Positions 46,371 to 58,791 are shown, counted from the stretch's first letter. The stretch is 64,000 nt of DNA from Myrica gale (GCA_963930655.1 OZ005608.1:19121271-19185270), one strand, 5' to 3'. A program made the numbers and translations. Notes: generated by a model from the sequence alone, not told the origin.

Positions 46371-47395
46371 AGCATATTTTGTGAATCATAAATTATCTAT
46401 GATAATATGCTCATATACATTTCTGTCAATATGTTATACCTGATTATCATGCAAAACACCAATCTGTTATACCGAACTAACATTCAAGTGACCAACAAAA
46501 AACAAACTGCATGTAGCTTTAAATAAAAGTAACACTTGAAAAGAAGTCAATATTACATACATATTGAAACATAAGTAAATCCATGTAGCCATATTAATAT
46601 TACATACATACCAAACTATCAAAAAAGTACCACCTGATAAACAGGGCATAATAGAACCTAAACCAATGTGAAATTTAGCCACCTAAATTATACAAAATCA
46701 TTGCTCTTTCACTATTTGGTAATTCCTGGCTTCCCCAAAAAAATTACCACCTTAGACATATATATCTATGACATACTAAACCCAAATTGTTAGCTCAGAA
46801 AAAAAAAAACCCCAAATTGTTCAACAACATCCATTTGCCAACAAAAGCCACAACAACTAAATACATCTATGATAGACTAAACTAGAAATAACTAATCTGC
46901 GATTGGGGTTTCTTCCCATTGTCTGTAGCTGAAGCTTTACACTTATCCGACCCACCAAACCCTGGAGGGTAGTCTGTAACCCTGAACTGAATTCTCCACC
47001 ACCGGGGGCCCCCAAGAGCACCTAACACGTTGTCCTAATTTTGAAGTAGTGAGGTCGATTACAACATAACTTGAAGGATCACCATGCTCGAATGATGGAC
47101 CACCAATATTGAAAGCAGACCCACCCATATCAAATGGATGCCCACGGTTAATAGCTGAAGTCCCACCAATGTCATCAGCATTGTCTCCTACTCCATTGCT
47201 CAGTGTTTGGAATTGAACACCGAGTAATGTTAGTACATTCTATTTCTATACATCCTGTACACTGTGTTCATCGTATATGTCACAGTGATGCAATCCTCGG
47301 GTCGGTCAGAATCTAGTTGAAAGTGATCCTTAACATATATAACAATTAGTACGTATAAAAGTTTGTACAATTAAAATTTAATAAATTATACTTAC

Positions 47396-47617
47396 CAACT
47401 CTCGGTTCATCACGTATTATTTAACCTGGTCGTGGACCTTCATCCACTTACTAGTCTGAAATGGGACATGTTGTTGAACTAGCACGCAATATGACTTGAC
47501 AGCATCGAGGATGCCTTGTCATCACCACTCGTACACCTATCGGGAATATGGATAGACAGCTTGCCTCCGGAACGAGCCTTGAGTAATGCCTTTCCTTGTT
47601 TGATTCCAGATGTCGCT
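47396..47617 (-). pseudogene. Ptta/En/Spm protein remnant in CACTA C
   Basis: The minus strand reads SGIKQGKALLKARSGGKLSI, then HIPDRCTSGDDKASSMLSSH and, in a neighbouring frame, KWMKVHDQVK. This matches the conserved order of plant Ptta/En/Spm proteins (RxGKLxIxIPxx...G...SSxI...W..V.....). Frame breaks show it is dead. Introns flank it (AT-rich with splice-like borders near 47395 and 47620). Confidence 0.5.
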
Positions 47618-47981
47618 ACAAAATGAAGAACAATAAATTTAAAATTCAGTTAGCATAGAAATTTAAAAGTCATAATATTTAATCAAGATCGACAGGGTAA
47701 GATACTTACACACACAACTACTTTGGGTGCCTACTAGACTGGTTGTGGTAGGGGACAACAATTCGTTGCAATCTCTAAGCGAAGGACCCGACGCTGCTAG
47801 CATACCGGGAGTACTCTAAGCTAAAACCGATGAATCGCACTGAAGTCGTTTTCCTCTCGCTGGCATGATGTCGTTATGTGACAAAATAAATCAATATTAG
47901 TGAAAAAAAAAACTCAATGAATTATGTTACTCAGTGAATATAAAATAGAAACACAAAGTAAATTGAAACGATAAAATTACT

Positions 47982-48255
47982 TTAGTCCTCGAAGTCATAT
48001 TCTTCAAAATCACTACAATCTTCATTGAACGATACCGAGGAATCATCGCTTCCTTCTATTTCATGATATTGTGGAATACTCTCATCGGTTATCGGCACAT
48101 AAGAATCGACGTTATTTCTGCTCAAAGTCAAAGGAGCTAAAGTCTACAAAAAGCTCAAAGACTTATTCTCCTAGTTTGTTTCAGGGTTCAAAAGTCCTTC
48201 TCTATCTTCACTAGATTCCCCATCAATAGGTGGAATACCATACGTGTTCTCATCA
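47982..48255 (-). pseudogene. Transposase tail in CACTA C, joined to the N-terminal part
   Basis: The minus strand reads VDENTYGIPPIDGESSEDRE and ends SFNEDCSDFEEYDFED with the stop at 47982-47984. It matches the end of the transposase in A (TPRNTYDIPPVEEEACEDGE; SKSFSEDCSDYEEYNSED). Between 48240 and 48270 it abuts the region following the N-terminal domain, so the catalytic core and DUF4216 have been removed. Confidence 0.6.
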
Positions 48256-48381
48256 ACCCCTGTTCTAGCCTAAAAATCTTCTAACATGTCTCTCGTATCA
48301 TCATTTATGTTTTCCTCAGAATCCTCACAACTCAGTTCTAGTTCTAAAGTCACTATCCAGTTAGAAAGTTATGAAATTGAT

Positions 48382-48611
48382 TCTCCGTGAAATACCCAAT
48401 GAGTGTAACTCTGGTCAAAACCAATTATGAATCAATGATCCTCCATCTTGTCTACCAGTTGGAACAACATATTCTTACATATCTTACATGGACATCTTAT
48501 CAGTCCACGACTATCTGCATAACTACGGGCAACACTCATAAAACCTCGAACATCATCACTATACTTCGTAATTTTGTGTCTATCAGCCTCAAAAATCTAG
48601 CTCTTATCCAT
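48382..48611 (-). pseudogene. CACTA transposase N-terminal (Transpos_assoc) domain
   Basis: The minus strand starts MDKS at 48609-48611 and runs IFEADRHKITKYSDDVRGFM, SVARSYADSRGLIRCPCKIC, KNMLFQLVDKMEDH and GFDQSYTHWVFHGE. This is the transposase-associated domain of plant CACTA proteins (MDKSW..., RCPCxxCxN, H...GF...Y..WxxHGE), with its zinc-binding-type cysteine pairs. It then passes into the usual acidic stretch (ELELSCEDSEENINDDTRDM, then LEDF). At least two stops within it. It confirms that C derives from a full CACTA. Confidence 0.75.
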
Positions 48612-49904
48612 ATTGTTCATTCAAAGATGAAAATACAAACAAAACTGCAAACAATGATGACAGTCACACTCAACTCAAATTTATTTAGGTAATAGGTCAT
48701 ATTCCATCAAAGTTTACAATATCACGTACAACACGTAATTGACCCGACCATTGTGACTGATGCTTTAGAAATTTCGACAACATTTCACCTCAGTCCCCAG
48801 ATACATGCCTACAACATTGAGCATAAACACAGACCATTGAAGGCGAATGTGTAAGCTCAGTATTGAATGTGTATCAAAGGACAAAAGGAAATTTGCATGG
48901 AAATTTCTAAACACATATGTCATAATAACATATACAATTACGCATATTACGAATATTGTAAACTCGAATTGTACATAACTCGGTGTAATTCTTAGACGGG
49001 GCTAAGACTACAAAATGAATGCATAAAACATAACAGCTAAAACCTTTTCGGATGGTGTTAGAATCTTCCAAACCATACATATGAGCGTTCGGACGGCTTT
49101 AGCTAAGCATCCAGACGGACCATAATCCGTTCAGATTGTGATTGTCAAACAACATTGTTCTTCAACGAACAAATGTCAAAATCTTAACAAAATCGCCAAA
49201 ATCAGCTCATGACTTCTCCTCTTCCTCAAATCTTAAATTGTCTAAGTTTTTTCCCGTTACTACATACTGTCTGTGATTTCCCCTCTTTCATCTGCATAAA
49301 ACTCATTTAGATGTCCTAAGTTTTTGAGAGAATTCTTTGCCGCCTAAAATTTCATTTCGTCCGCATGGACACATTTACGTCTGCACAGTTGACGACACCG
49401 TTTTAGAAATCCTCAATTGACAGCGTTTCTACATATACATGCAAGTAAATGATCATAAACGAATGCGTCCGAATGGAAACAAATACCATATGGACAATTG
49501 TTTTATACAATACGACACCCAGTAAACCGTCTGGATGCTTATCTAGCCGTCTGAACGGTATTTAACGACCTAATTTTTTTAATAGCTCATATTAATCAAT
49601 TTATCACCAAGTTTTAAATAACCAAAGTGTGTTAATAACATATATAAACCTAAGTGTGTCCATGACAAGTATATTAGTCACAATTATAAATCCAAGTGTG
49701 TTAAAAACATAAATAACCCTAAGTGTGTTATATAGTAGTTTTGAAGTTTGAAGGAGTGTAATGAAATGAGAAACACATCATAAATTAACATATTGTACTA
49801 AGGATTAATAAATAAAAAATAACATAACTATATCAAATGTCCTCAAAATATAATATAAAGAAAATAATATAACATAAAATAAATACAGATACATGTCCTC
49901 AAAA

Positions 49905-50640
49905 CATAATATAAAGACAAATAACATAAAGTACTGCTCTTCATTGCCAAGATGTAGAACCTCATGTGCACGCCTCATGCACTCCTCCACATCACCGACC
50001 CGCAAAGTCAAGGCATGTTACTGTGCACCAGATGCCACATTCTTCAGATCAGACCAAACTGCCTCCACCTTCTTCCTTCATTGAGAGTCCTGCTGGCCGA
50101 TCTTACTCTCCAAGGCCATAAGCTGAGCACTGATATCACTCAGCATCTTATGGGTGGGCTGCATGACCGCTTGCACAGTCGTACATAACAAAGCCTTCAA
50201 ATCCTCCACCCAAGTCGGTCGCTCTGCCTGAAGTCTCTGGGTTGGAGCTTTGACTAGGATTCCGCTCCTCAGTAATGCGAGGCTAGGCTACTCCTATCTT
50301 CTACCACAGCTGCCAGTACGGTACTCAGTGCTCAACGTGTTTGGACCATGGAACACAAGAGGGTAGTCTTGTTGATCGACCTAAGTGGATACCCCTTTAT
50401 TTCATCTGGACCCTCAGGTACTACCATAGCATAGAGGAACTAAGTCAGTAGAATATCGTACGGTAGGGAAACGATTGTTTTGCGTGAAAGGGCCTCTGCA
50501 CAGGCGGTCTGGAATATGTATGATGCAAGATCAACAAGCTCCCCCAGTGCAACCATGTACATAAACTCAGTCCGGTGAAAAGAAACCTCAGTCGTGTGCT
50601 TCTTCGGATCAATGCAATAGGATAGGATCAGGTGCATGAT
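49905..50640 (-). pseudogene. Coiled-coil CACTA ORF in element C
   Basis: 50440-50637 is open and reads MHLILSYCIDPKKHTTEVSF, HRTEFMYMVALGELVDLASY and AEALSRKTIVSLPYDILLT. 49905-50190 aligns in position with the segment at 29905-30183 of A. A 'LPFP/LPY...' ending after a helical block resembles the end of the plant transposon-protein domain often placed before such coiled coils (inference). Stops and gaps between pieces show it is broken. Confidence 0.35.
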
Positions 50641-50999
50641 CCACCAAAAATGAAGTAGTTGCCCATGTTGGTCCCCTTCAAAATAACTATATCTGGACCA
50701 AGCATCGTCTGAAATACCTTAGCTTTAGGAGGCCAACCCTCCTCGAAAAGTAGTAAATTTAAGAACATATAGGCCTTTCATAGGCCATGAACCTCGCTAG
50801 CTCGGTCGACGAGAACATGACCCTGGTGTTGCAGACGGTGACCTCCCAACCAAGCTCTGATATGTTGGGCACCCGAAGAATAGTGGTGTAGAATTCCCGC
50901 ACCACATCCATGGATACAGCGACAGTCCTCTGAAGAAATGGTACCTAACCTATAATAGCTCGGACCGTCAAGACTTCAAGCATTGTCTTATAGTAATGG

Positions 51000-52495
51000 A
51001 CGTTGTCTATTAACAAGTAGACTATTTTATTAATACCGAAGTATTACAAAGAGATCCACATTCATTGGTATTACTAAAGTACAAAAAGGAAAACTACAGC
51101 GGAAAACTTAGAAAACGGAAGATCTCTAATCTTCGCCATCAGAGTCACTCACGTCTAAGATGTTGACATAGTTATCCGAGTGTGAAGTAATCCACCTATG
51201 GCCCCCCAGCCTTCTATCAGGAGATCTAAGTCACGGGTGACAGAGACACGAAAAGTCAACTCCAGAATGATCCTGCCATGTTTAATGGCTTTGGTGAACT
51301 CACTCAAATATACTCAGACATCTGCTAAAGAAAACATTTAACAAATAGCGGAGAGTCCAAATGACTCAGTAAAGTCAACGATTAGTACAACATAATAGCA
51401 GAAACAAGAACAGGATATTGAAGAAACTCATTCATCAATAAAATCTCAATAAAATAATAAAATAAAGGAAAAGACTAAATTTCTTTAACAATGATCTTTA
51501 CAATTCTCAATCACCACTCCTTTCACTCCCAGAGTGAATCACTAGGCCATAGTGACTGGTTATAAGTAACCTCCGTATCTTTTCAACAGCATTCCCAGAG
51601 TACAATACAGTATTACTCCCAGAGTGAAATATCCTAACAAAGGATCTTTCCATGTACGACAGAGAGGCCAGAATTCCACAATAAGTGGCCACATCCTCTT
51701 GTGCACAGTATTATCACGTCTTCATAGTACACGTTAAGAATACATGTCTCGTGTCAACGCTTATTCATATCATTCATGATATGTAACACCTTAACCATAC
51801 TTGAATATCAAATATTTTTTTCCAACGTACAAGTTAAGTATGCATGTCTCATATCAACGTCCACACATCTCATTTATGATATGCAATATCTTAACTCGTT
51901 AGCATCATAAAAACGTTATAAAATAGTTATCCAAGAAAAGTGTTGTGTAAAGAAAAATAATACTTTCATTTCACGGTTAAAAACTAAATTAATCACCATG
52001 TAGAAAATACTAATTTTTACATAAAAAGTATGAAATCAGAAGGAATGTTTAAAAGAAATATGTTCAGCTTTAAAAAATAACTTTTGGAAGAAAATTTGAA
52101 AAGAAACGAATCAAAGTTGAAAAACACTTTGAACACGAACCAAACTTTGAAAATGGTACTATTTCAAAAAGACGAGTTTGTTCTTCGTCAAGAACACGAA
52201 GAACATCAAGAATATGAAGAACATAAACAACATCAATAGATGCTAAAATAAGAAATACAAGAGATTCACAAAATCATCTTCAAAACTTTTGAATCAAAAT
52301 CAAAGATAACCAAATAAGCTTTACCTCTAAATGAGAATGATCTTCACTAATTTTCACAAAGTGATTTCTTCCTTCTACTTCACTTCACTTCAACTCTCAA
52401 GCTTAACTCACAAATTTCGAATGAGCAGGTGTAAGCTAATATGGCCAGATCTCCCCTATTTATAGGCAATCTTGGCTAGTCCAGCCGAAATCAAA
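51000..52495 (-). mobile_element. Probable gypsy LTR inserted in CACTA C
   Basis: Sequence unrelated to the CACTA lies between parts that are neighbouring in A. It contains ACTCCCAGAGTGAA, repeated with ATTCCCAGAGT, and GACTCAGTAAAG, which on the minus strand resembles the CTGAGTCTTTCGACTCAC region of the Tekay LTRs here. An internal repeat (GTACACGTTAAG.ATACATGTCTCGT; GTACAAGTTAAGTATGCATG) is present. No coding sequence. Exact ends and duplication not found. Confidence 0.4.
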
Positions 52496-52739
52496 ATAAC
52501 AAATGAAAAACACAATCATAGAGTCTAGTACAAGCCAGACACTAACAAAGCATAAGTCATAGACTAGTCTGAATCACAATGACGAGCTGGGTGGTCCAGA
52601 TCTTGTCAGAGGGCGTCACAATCATGCTCCAACTGTTCCTCTATATTATCCACTCGTTTGATGAGTGTCGGGTATTGTATCAGAACGGTACTGAGAGACT
52701 GGCACAGTTGGGACACGTGTGCTGTCACGGAAGTTACCT

Positions 52740-52751
52740 TTCTTGTAGTGA
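52740..52751 (-). repeat. Right terminus of CACTA C
   Basis: TTTCTTGTAGTG; the reverse complement CACTACAAGAAA is the canonical CACTA end. It is followed by ATA. Confidence 0.65.
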
Positions 52752-53174
52752 TATAATACTATATTAAAAAACTTTCACATATTTTTTAGCATGTCTCTTC
52801 CCCTGAGTAGTAAGCAAGTTCATTTATGGACACTGTCTAGAGACAAATGTGGTCAAAATGGCTTGATCAAAATATATTGATTTCTCCAATTTCTCAAAAT
52901 TGGCTAAAATCTTATTTTCATGGAAAAGCATAGCTCTACTTTTGTCTATCTTCTTCCTTTCTGTATCTCAAAACTTGTAACCAAACTCTATCATAAAAAA
53001 GGATTTGTCTTATAATCTAGCTTTCATCATTATTCCTAAGGCGTGTTCAAATGTCTTGTACCAAGTACCTTCGAGTGGGTAGAAAATATCACTTTTTGTC
53101 CACACCTTCTACACTATCTCAAAACTAGACAGAGTTGGTAAGGACCAATTGATTAAGTCAAATTTACAGCTTTG
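52752..53174. other. Unassigned spacer
   Basis: No clear gene. The minus strand has a short protein-like piece (DIFYPLEGTWYKTFEHALGI, about 53010-53090) that I do not recognise. Confidence 0.35.
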
Positions 53175-53600
53175 TGTTAAAATTGTTAAAAATAAACGCA
53201 GCAGAAACAATAATAGGATCGAACATACCTCTAGCCATATCTGTTCAAGAACAGCACAACATAAACACGACATAGTCAATCGGTATCTTGAGATCTGAAA
53301 ATCAACAATTGATAGAATACACAAGCATGTATATATAGGCTAGGCCAGGGACCCTCAATTAGAATTTAACTTTTAAATATTCATCCCATCAAGGAATAAA
53401 TTTGTATTTAAATTTAAAACTTCATTTTAAGAATCCTTATTGGAATAAATCTCTAACCACTCAATCAAATTAAAACCTTAAAACATGTAATGTGTGGAAC
53501 ACACTTTAGTGGATATTAAAATAATATCTTACATTCTCCCACTTAGCCCACATGTCACATGAATTACCATAAGGGTAAGAGATACCTGACAAAACTTTAT

Positions 53601-54880
53601 GGGGTAAAGTTATGGTTAGAGCCATATGTTTGGGCAAAAATCAAATCGGTACCTCTAATTATCAATTCAGCGATTTGAGAACCATTTCTTTCAAAACACA
53701 TCAATCTTCGCCCCCCGTCTAAATTCTCCATTAAATCAAACGGTTTTGCATCCATGTGCGTCACACGTGCCTCTATTCCATCTGAAATGACTAAGTTGCC
53801 TTTGATAAATGAGTGCCCATTGACCTCGACTGCCCCCGTTATGTTGGAAGCCAAAAACCCAATGACCAGTTTGAATTTTGTTTTTTCCCCCTCACCGAAC
53901 TAGACACTCGGAGGAAGACGAAGTCAATTTGACTATTTCCATGTCTAGGCGCAAAGCAGCTCCCTTTTGCCTCAATTTCCCCCATTCAGTTCGCCATTCC
54001 CTTTTGCCTCCATTTTCCCCTTTCCTTGGCAATCAATGTGTGCGATTTGGGTCACCAATAGTATCTATATCTTCTCAAATTATCCAGTGCAAATTCAATT
54101 AAAAAAGGTCATACTCCAAGGAAACATTTTCCTTCAAATAAGAGGTCAAACAATGAGGAAAAATTGCAGAGAAAACTGGGGGCCATTGTAGACATTTCTG
54201 CATTTTTTCAAGCAGGACTGAAGAACCCCCCACCAACCCAAGACTCAAAATCTACCAATCACTGAACCAACAGGCCCTACTTTCAATTTAAATTGTTATG
54301 TTGCCTCCACCACCTCTCATTTTGAACCACTTTCAATTCGCAACTTTTAAAAGCTTGAAAACGAACACCAACCACCTCAGCAATATGTTCACAACAACAA
54401 AAATGAAGGAAAACTGGACGAAATGTCCTCCATAAATTTGAATACAATCTCGAAGTTAGAATTACATTCGACAAAATGTTCCTCTTGATTGCATAAAAGT
54501 CATCAAAACGACGTCAAACTCAAAAATATAGTGAAAGAAAGAAGAAGAAGTCTATCAGAGTACCGTCGGAATAACCAAAACTCAAAAAAGGAAAGGGGAG
54601 AGAGAGGCCAAGGCTCGTGCAAGAGAAGGGCAACAGATTCAAAAAATAGATTCAAAAACTTTATCTCTAACACACTGTGGGCATTGTGGTCATTTCAGAT
54701 GGAAGTAACGGCACATGTGACGCACGTGGATGCAAAACCATTTGATTTAATGATGAATTTAGTTTGGGGGCAAAGATTGATGTGTTTTGAAAGTTAAGGG
54801 TCTCAAATCGCCGAATTAATAATTAAGGGTACCGATTTAATTTTTGTCCAAACATGTGGGGCTAATTATGGCTTTACCCC
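53601..54880. mobile_element. Mutator-like element with ~205-bp terminal inverted repeats
   Basis: Perfect 9-bp duplication AAACTTTAT (53592-53600 and 54881-54889). Inverted ends start GGGGTAAAG and match over about 205 bp, including GATTTGAGA(A/C)CC, TTTCAAAACACATCAATCTT and AAATCAAA(C/T)GGTTTTGCATCC. A 9-bp duplication with long inverted ends is diagnostic of Mutator-like elements. The ~870-bp interior has no transposase. Length 1280 bp, non-autonomous, inserted in a copia fossil. Confidence 0.9.
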
Positions 54881-56169
54881 AAACTTTATTTATTCAAACT
54901 AGTTATGGATCACTCCCACTCAAATAAAGAATATCAAACAAATTATAGCGGTAAGAATCTTATAATCGAATCCTTCCCTTCCATTTATCACAATACACAA
55001 CACCCCTACATGAGTACTTTATGAGCTATAACTATATGAATGAACTTTCAATAAGTCATTCGTGTCTAACTTTATGTTTATCCCCACGAATAAAATAATT
55101 ACAACACCATATGTGCACAGATGTAAATCTATTCTCCAAGAATATAAACTATATGTCTATAGACCAGAATAGTGAGAAACTAAGCATAAACTGAATTAAC
55201 AAGTCTCATATGTTCCGCATGACTTTATACTGTATTACCAGTAACTTTCAGTCATGGGATTTGCAATGTATAATTTAGAACTTGAATGCTCAAATAAACA
55301 CCAAGTGTCTTCTCATGTTCTTTCTTATGATGTGATACTTTATGTCGATATACATATTTCTTCTTTTGATCTTGAAGAAAACAACTGTAGTAGAGTATTG
55401 AAAGACAGCTTGACAGATCTCACTATATTATCGATAAACATGAGACCAAATTTTCAACCATAATGCTTGTGTAATAATTTCATAGCATGAGATAAACTGT
55501 AGATGAAGCAACAGTCCTTGGTTTCTAGTGAAAATTCAAATAACTATATTTACAACCTTTTAATGCTCCAAAATTTGGGTTACTCTAAGTATCGACCAAG
55601 TAATCCTACTATCAAGCTAATGTCCAACTTTATGCAGAGTGCCTATGTAGATGGTTACAAAATACTTTGCATCTGTCTTTATTCCAATGAGCCTTAGAGA
55701 CATTGATCTTTAATAACTTTATGCATTTTAACAACAGTTGCTACAAAAATTTTACAATTCTTTTATTCTGAATCTCTCAAAAGTCTTTATCATATAGACA
55801 TTGTAATAGGAGAATTTTCTTGCCTTATGTAGCAACTTTAATTACTGTTTAGAACCAATAAATGCAGTAGGAAAAATAAAACAAGCAATAAAATAAATTT
55901 TCACGCTATGAAACGTAAACTTTATTCTAAATTAACCAATGCCAATTTAGTAGCAAATTTAAACTTCCTGTGGGTAGAGGTCGGATGTCACGCATGGATT
56001 TATTGAACTTTACGATGAAAATAAATTTCGCGTTAATGAAGAAGAACCTCCGTACATGTGGGCATAGGAATATCCATCGCTTAACACTAATTCACTATTT
56101 CATCCTAATCAAATCAAAATAATAATAACCTCCCTGTGGGGTCAGGCCACCATTTTTATAATTCAATTA

Positions 56170-56580
56170 CAATGTTGATGTTAATAAACTTATGAAGACT
56201 TTATGTGATCATCGTTACGAATCAGGATGTCGAGGCTACTCCTATAAGGTTTTGACAATCGCAACTTCCTAACATCAAAATTATTATAATCTATTTTTAT
56301 CCACAAATACTCTAAATGCCAATTCTTTATAAATTTTGATGACTTCATGTGGTCAGTGAAATATATTAGGATGTTATGGCTACTCCAAAAATATTTTGTT
56401 AACCACAACTTCAAGGGCAATATAAAAGTGGAACCTTATGTTGACCCCTAAAAATATCAATGACAATAACCTCAATGAACTTTGGTAACCATATGTGATC
56501 ATAAATCTGAATTAGGATGTTGTGGCTACTCCTAAAACATTTCAACGATCACAACTGCAGAGGCATCCATATAATTCTTT
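56170..56580 (-). repeat. ~145-bp tandem repeat in the copia leader, three copies
   Basis: Three units, each with TTATGTGATCAT / TTCATGTGGTCAG / ATATGTGATCAT, then AGGATGT(C/T)(G/A)(A/T)GGCTACTCC and CACAACTTC/CGCAACTTC. The related copia has a single unit at about 43085-43165. Confidence 0.7.
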
Positions 56581-56587
56581 TAAGGGG

Positions 56588-57537
56588 AAAGTACACTTTG
56601 CACCCCTGAACTATGGGGTCACTGACACTTTGCACCCCCTTGTCTTGATTTCGTGACATTGAGCCCACAAACTTTTGATTTTCGTCGATTGTCACCCCAA
56701 TGCCAACTCCTCCGTTAAGATTGACGGTATTTAAAGCATGTGTCGTCCACGTGAGGCACTTAGATCTTTTCTTCCCATTCTGCCCTTTGTTATTCTCAAA
56801 GACTCAAAGTATCTTTTGCCCACTCCGTGAAGTTCAGGAGCCCTGATAATGTCACCCGCTTCCTCTCATCCTCTCCGTCTGGCCTGTAGCATCAGTTTCT
56901 TTTGTCGTTGCTATGAGATCTCCAGCAAACATCGGGATAAGTTCATAGTTGCACTATCATCTACCATTTATATACTTTAAGAGAGTTAGAATAGATAACT
57001 TACACCTTGTTCTATGTCATCAGAGCTTCTGCTGATGATTCTGCAGTTGGAAGTCGGTGATGAGAGGACTTCGAGCAGAGGAAGAGAACCCATTTCAGGT
57101 TTATCTGCTCTTGAAGAAAAGTGGGTAGCTTTCGTCCCAAAAACGCAAGGACATATACTAGGCAGTGATTCGTGTAGAAAAGTGCTTTATGGGTTGTTAA
57201 CGTTGTACATCACCCAGAGGATTTTTCATCATGATTTGAGGGAAGGATATTTAAGGTATGGTTCCATCGTGTCTATAGTACTTTGAAACCAGAAGGCAGT
57301 GAGCGTTTGACCTTATGGGTTCTGCAACCATAACCAGTACCAGAGATATTGCCCAGCATCATCATGCGCTGACGTGTCATCTTCGTACTGGAAAAATGTT
57401 TCACCGGCCACCCTTCATCAGAAGAATATCGGATGCACGTCAGTTCTTTTCCAACTCATTTCCAAATACCAGGATAGTCTCCGCGAGTACCTTACTTTCG
57501 GTTTGTGTTCTCTTTCTATCTTCCCCGTATCAACGCT
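56588..57537. mobile_element. Mutator-like single end plus unknown sequence
   Basis: GGGGAAAGTACACTTTGCAC, followed by TGAACTATGGGGTCAC and a second ACTTTGCACCCC, is a style of terminus common among plant Mutator-like elements. No facing copy was found before the SIRE-like element begins at 57538, or later in the window. The span also contains an unidentified open frame (57014-57286). Confidence 0.4.
57014..57286 (+). CDS. Unidentified 90-codon open frame
   Basis: Reads MSSELLLMILQLEVGDERTS, then SGLSALEEKWVAFVPKTQGH and CRKVLYGLLTLYITQRIF, ending GYLRYGSIVSIVL. Balanced composition makes it look like real coding sequence, but I recognise no family. It lies 430 bp inside a Mutator-like terminus, so a captured host fragment is possible. 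No ribosome-context or splice evidence decides the start. Confidence 0.25.
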   Translation: MSSELLLMILQLEVGDERTSSRGREPISGLSALEEKWVAFVPKTQGHILGSDSCRKVLYGLLTLYITQRIFHHDLREGYLRYGSIVSIVL

Positions 57538-58789
57538 TGTTAGCCCAAGGTTGTTTTTCAAACAATCTATAAATGATTTTGATGATAACAAAGTTTCAAG
57601 GTTTTGATGGACTTTAGATTTTACTTATTACATCCTTCTCTTAAAATGATTTTCTTCTAGTATCAAGGTTCTCTCTATACAAAAACTCTCCAATCTTTTT
57701 TATCCTCTTTATTCTCATTAAAAGATCACCTTTTTATTGCAAATGGTTTTGAGGATCTTTGATTGGAATAGATGTTGTTAAAGAACTTGATTTTTTGGCT
57801 AAGTGTTGAAGGTGCCGACACATAGGACCATGGTGTCGACACATTGCACTAACACCCGAGACTTTGCATTTCAATCCATTCAACTTGATTTTTTGGCTAA
57901 GTGTTGAAGGTGTCGACACATAGGACCATGGTGTCGACACATTGCACTAACACCCGAGACTTTGCATTTCAATCGTTTCAAGTTGATTTTTGACTAAGTG
58001 TTGGAGGTGACGACACATACGTCGTCATCATTTCAAAACTTTCTCAAAATGTCTCAAATGACCTCCAACGGCTCCAAAGCTTTACCAGAAGACCCTTGGT
58101 GCCCTAGACGCTTTAAATTGAAGAAGATGGAGAGAGAAATGCAAGCTGTTGTGCGACATTTACTCTGACCTAACTTTCTAGAGAGAGAAACGCTTTAAAG
58201 AAGAAAGAAGCTACATCATCCAAGAAAGCTTGTCCTCACCTGCAATTAACTGTTGCCTTTCTTGTATATCTTGTCTCTTTGCGCACCTCAGTACTTTACA
58301 CTTGCTTATTTGGCTTAAAGAGCTAATTCATTAGATTCCCTTTTGTACCCATCCCTGAAAAACACGTAAGTGTTTGTGAAAAACACTTGTCCTACTTGTT
58401 GGGTAGAAGAAATCCTCTAGGTTGTGAGGATTTGTGAGAGTGAGTTAAAGTGTAAGCTTAGAAAACGCTTTGTAACGGTTCCTTAGCACCCCGGAAGCTA
58501 AGGTGTATTTACTATTTGGAGAATAGTGAAGGAAGCCCAAGGAAGTCAATAGCCTTGGGGGTGGACATAGGCAAGTGTTAGCCGAACCACCTAAAAGTCG
58601 AGGTGTTATCTCTCTAACCCTATCTCCTTTTACTGTTGTTTTCTTTTGTTGTGATTGTTTATATATATTTTACTTAATCTCCTGCTCTTTAGATAAGGGA
58701 TCTTTGGACATTCGTTTTTATTCTTAAAAGTAGACAAAAGTTTTTATAAAACCCAATTCACCCCCCCTTGGGTTGTTAGTGTCCTTTCA
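57538..58789 (+). repeat. 5' LTR of the SIRE-like copia
   Basis: TGTTAGCCCAAGG to GTCCTTTCA. Contains the palindrome-pair repeat (57812-58016). Same family as the solo LTR at 35049-36136. The left edge rests on TG and similarity, not on a seen duplication. Confidence 0.7.
57812..58016. repeat. Palindrome-pair minisatellite in the copia LTR
   Basis: GTGCCGACAC/GTGTCGACAC at 57812/57833, GTGTCGACAC twice at 57910/57931, and a decayed GTGACGACAC at 58007. Pair spacing is 21 bp and unit spacing 98 and 97 bp. Leading GCTAAGTGTTGAAG and trailing CACTAACACCCGAGACTTTG match the units in the gypsy LTR. Confidence 0.9.
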
Positions 58790-58791
58790 AT

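Larger units (their letters stand above)
46870..52751 (-). mobile_element. CACTA element C, internally deleted
   Basis: The right end at 52751 is TTTCTTGTAGTG (minus strand CACTACAAGAAAGGTAAC). Inside, in the same order as A, are a Ptta-like exon (47396-47617), a transposase tail (47982-48255), the transposase N-terminal domain (48382-48611), subterminal repeats (about 49070-49560) and coiled-coil ORF sequence (49905-50640; 52580-52710). The left terminus was not found, so 46870 is a guess. An LTR-like insertion lies at about 51000-52495. The family is related to A, but the terminal sequence after CACTACAAGAAA differs. Confidence 0.65.
53175..56580 (-). mobile_element. Ty1/copia fossil related to the 37998 element
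   Basis: An LTR at 53175-53533 adjoins a purine tract (minus strand GTGGGCTAAGTGGGAGAA). Sequence at 54905-55460 parallels 38440-39070 (end of RNase H), and 55850-56165 parallels 42770-43075 (leader). Much of the middle is not represented and the far LTR is not visible. Heavily broken. It was later hit by a Mutator-like element (53601-54880). Confidence 0.7.
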
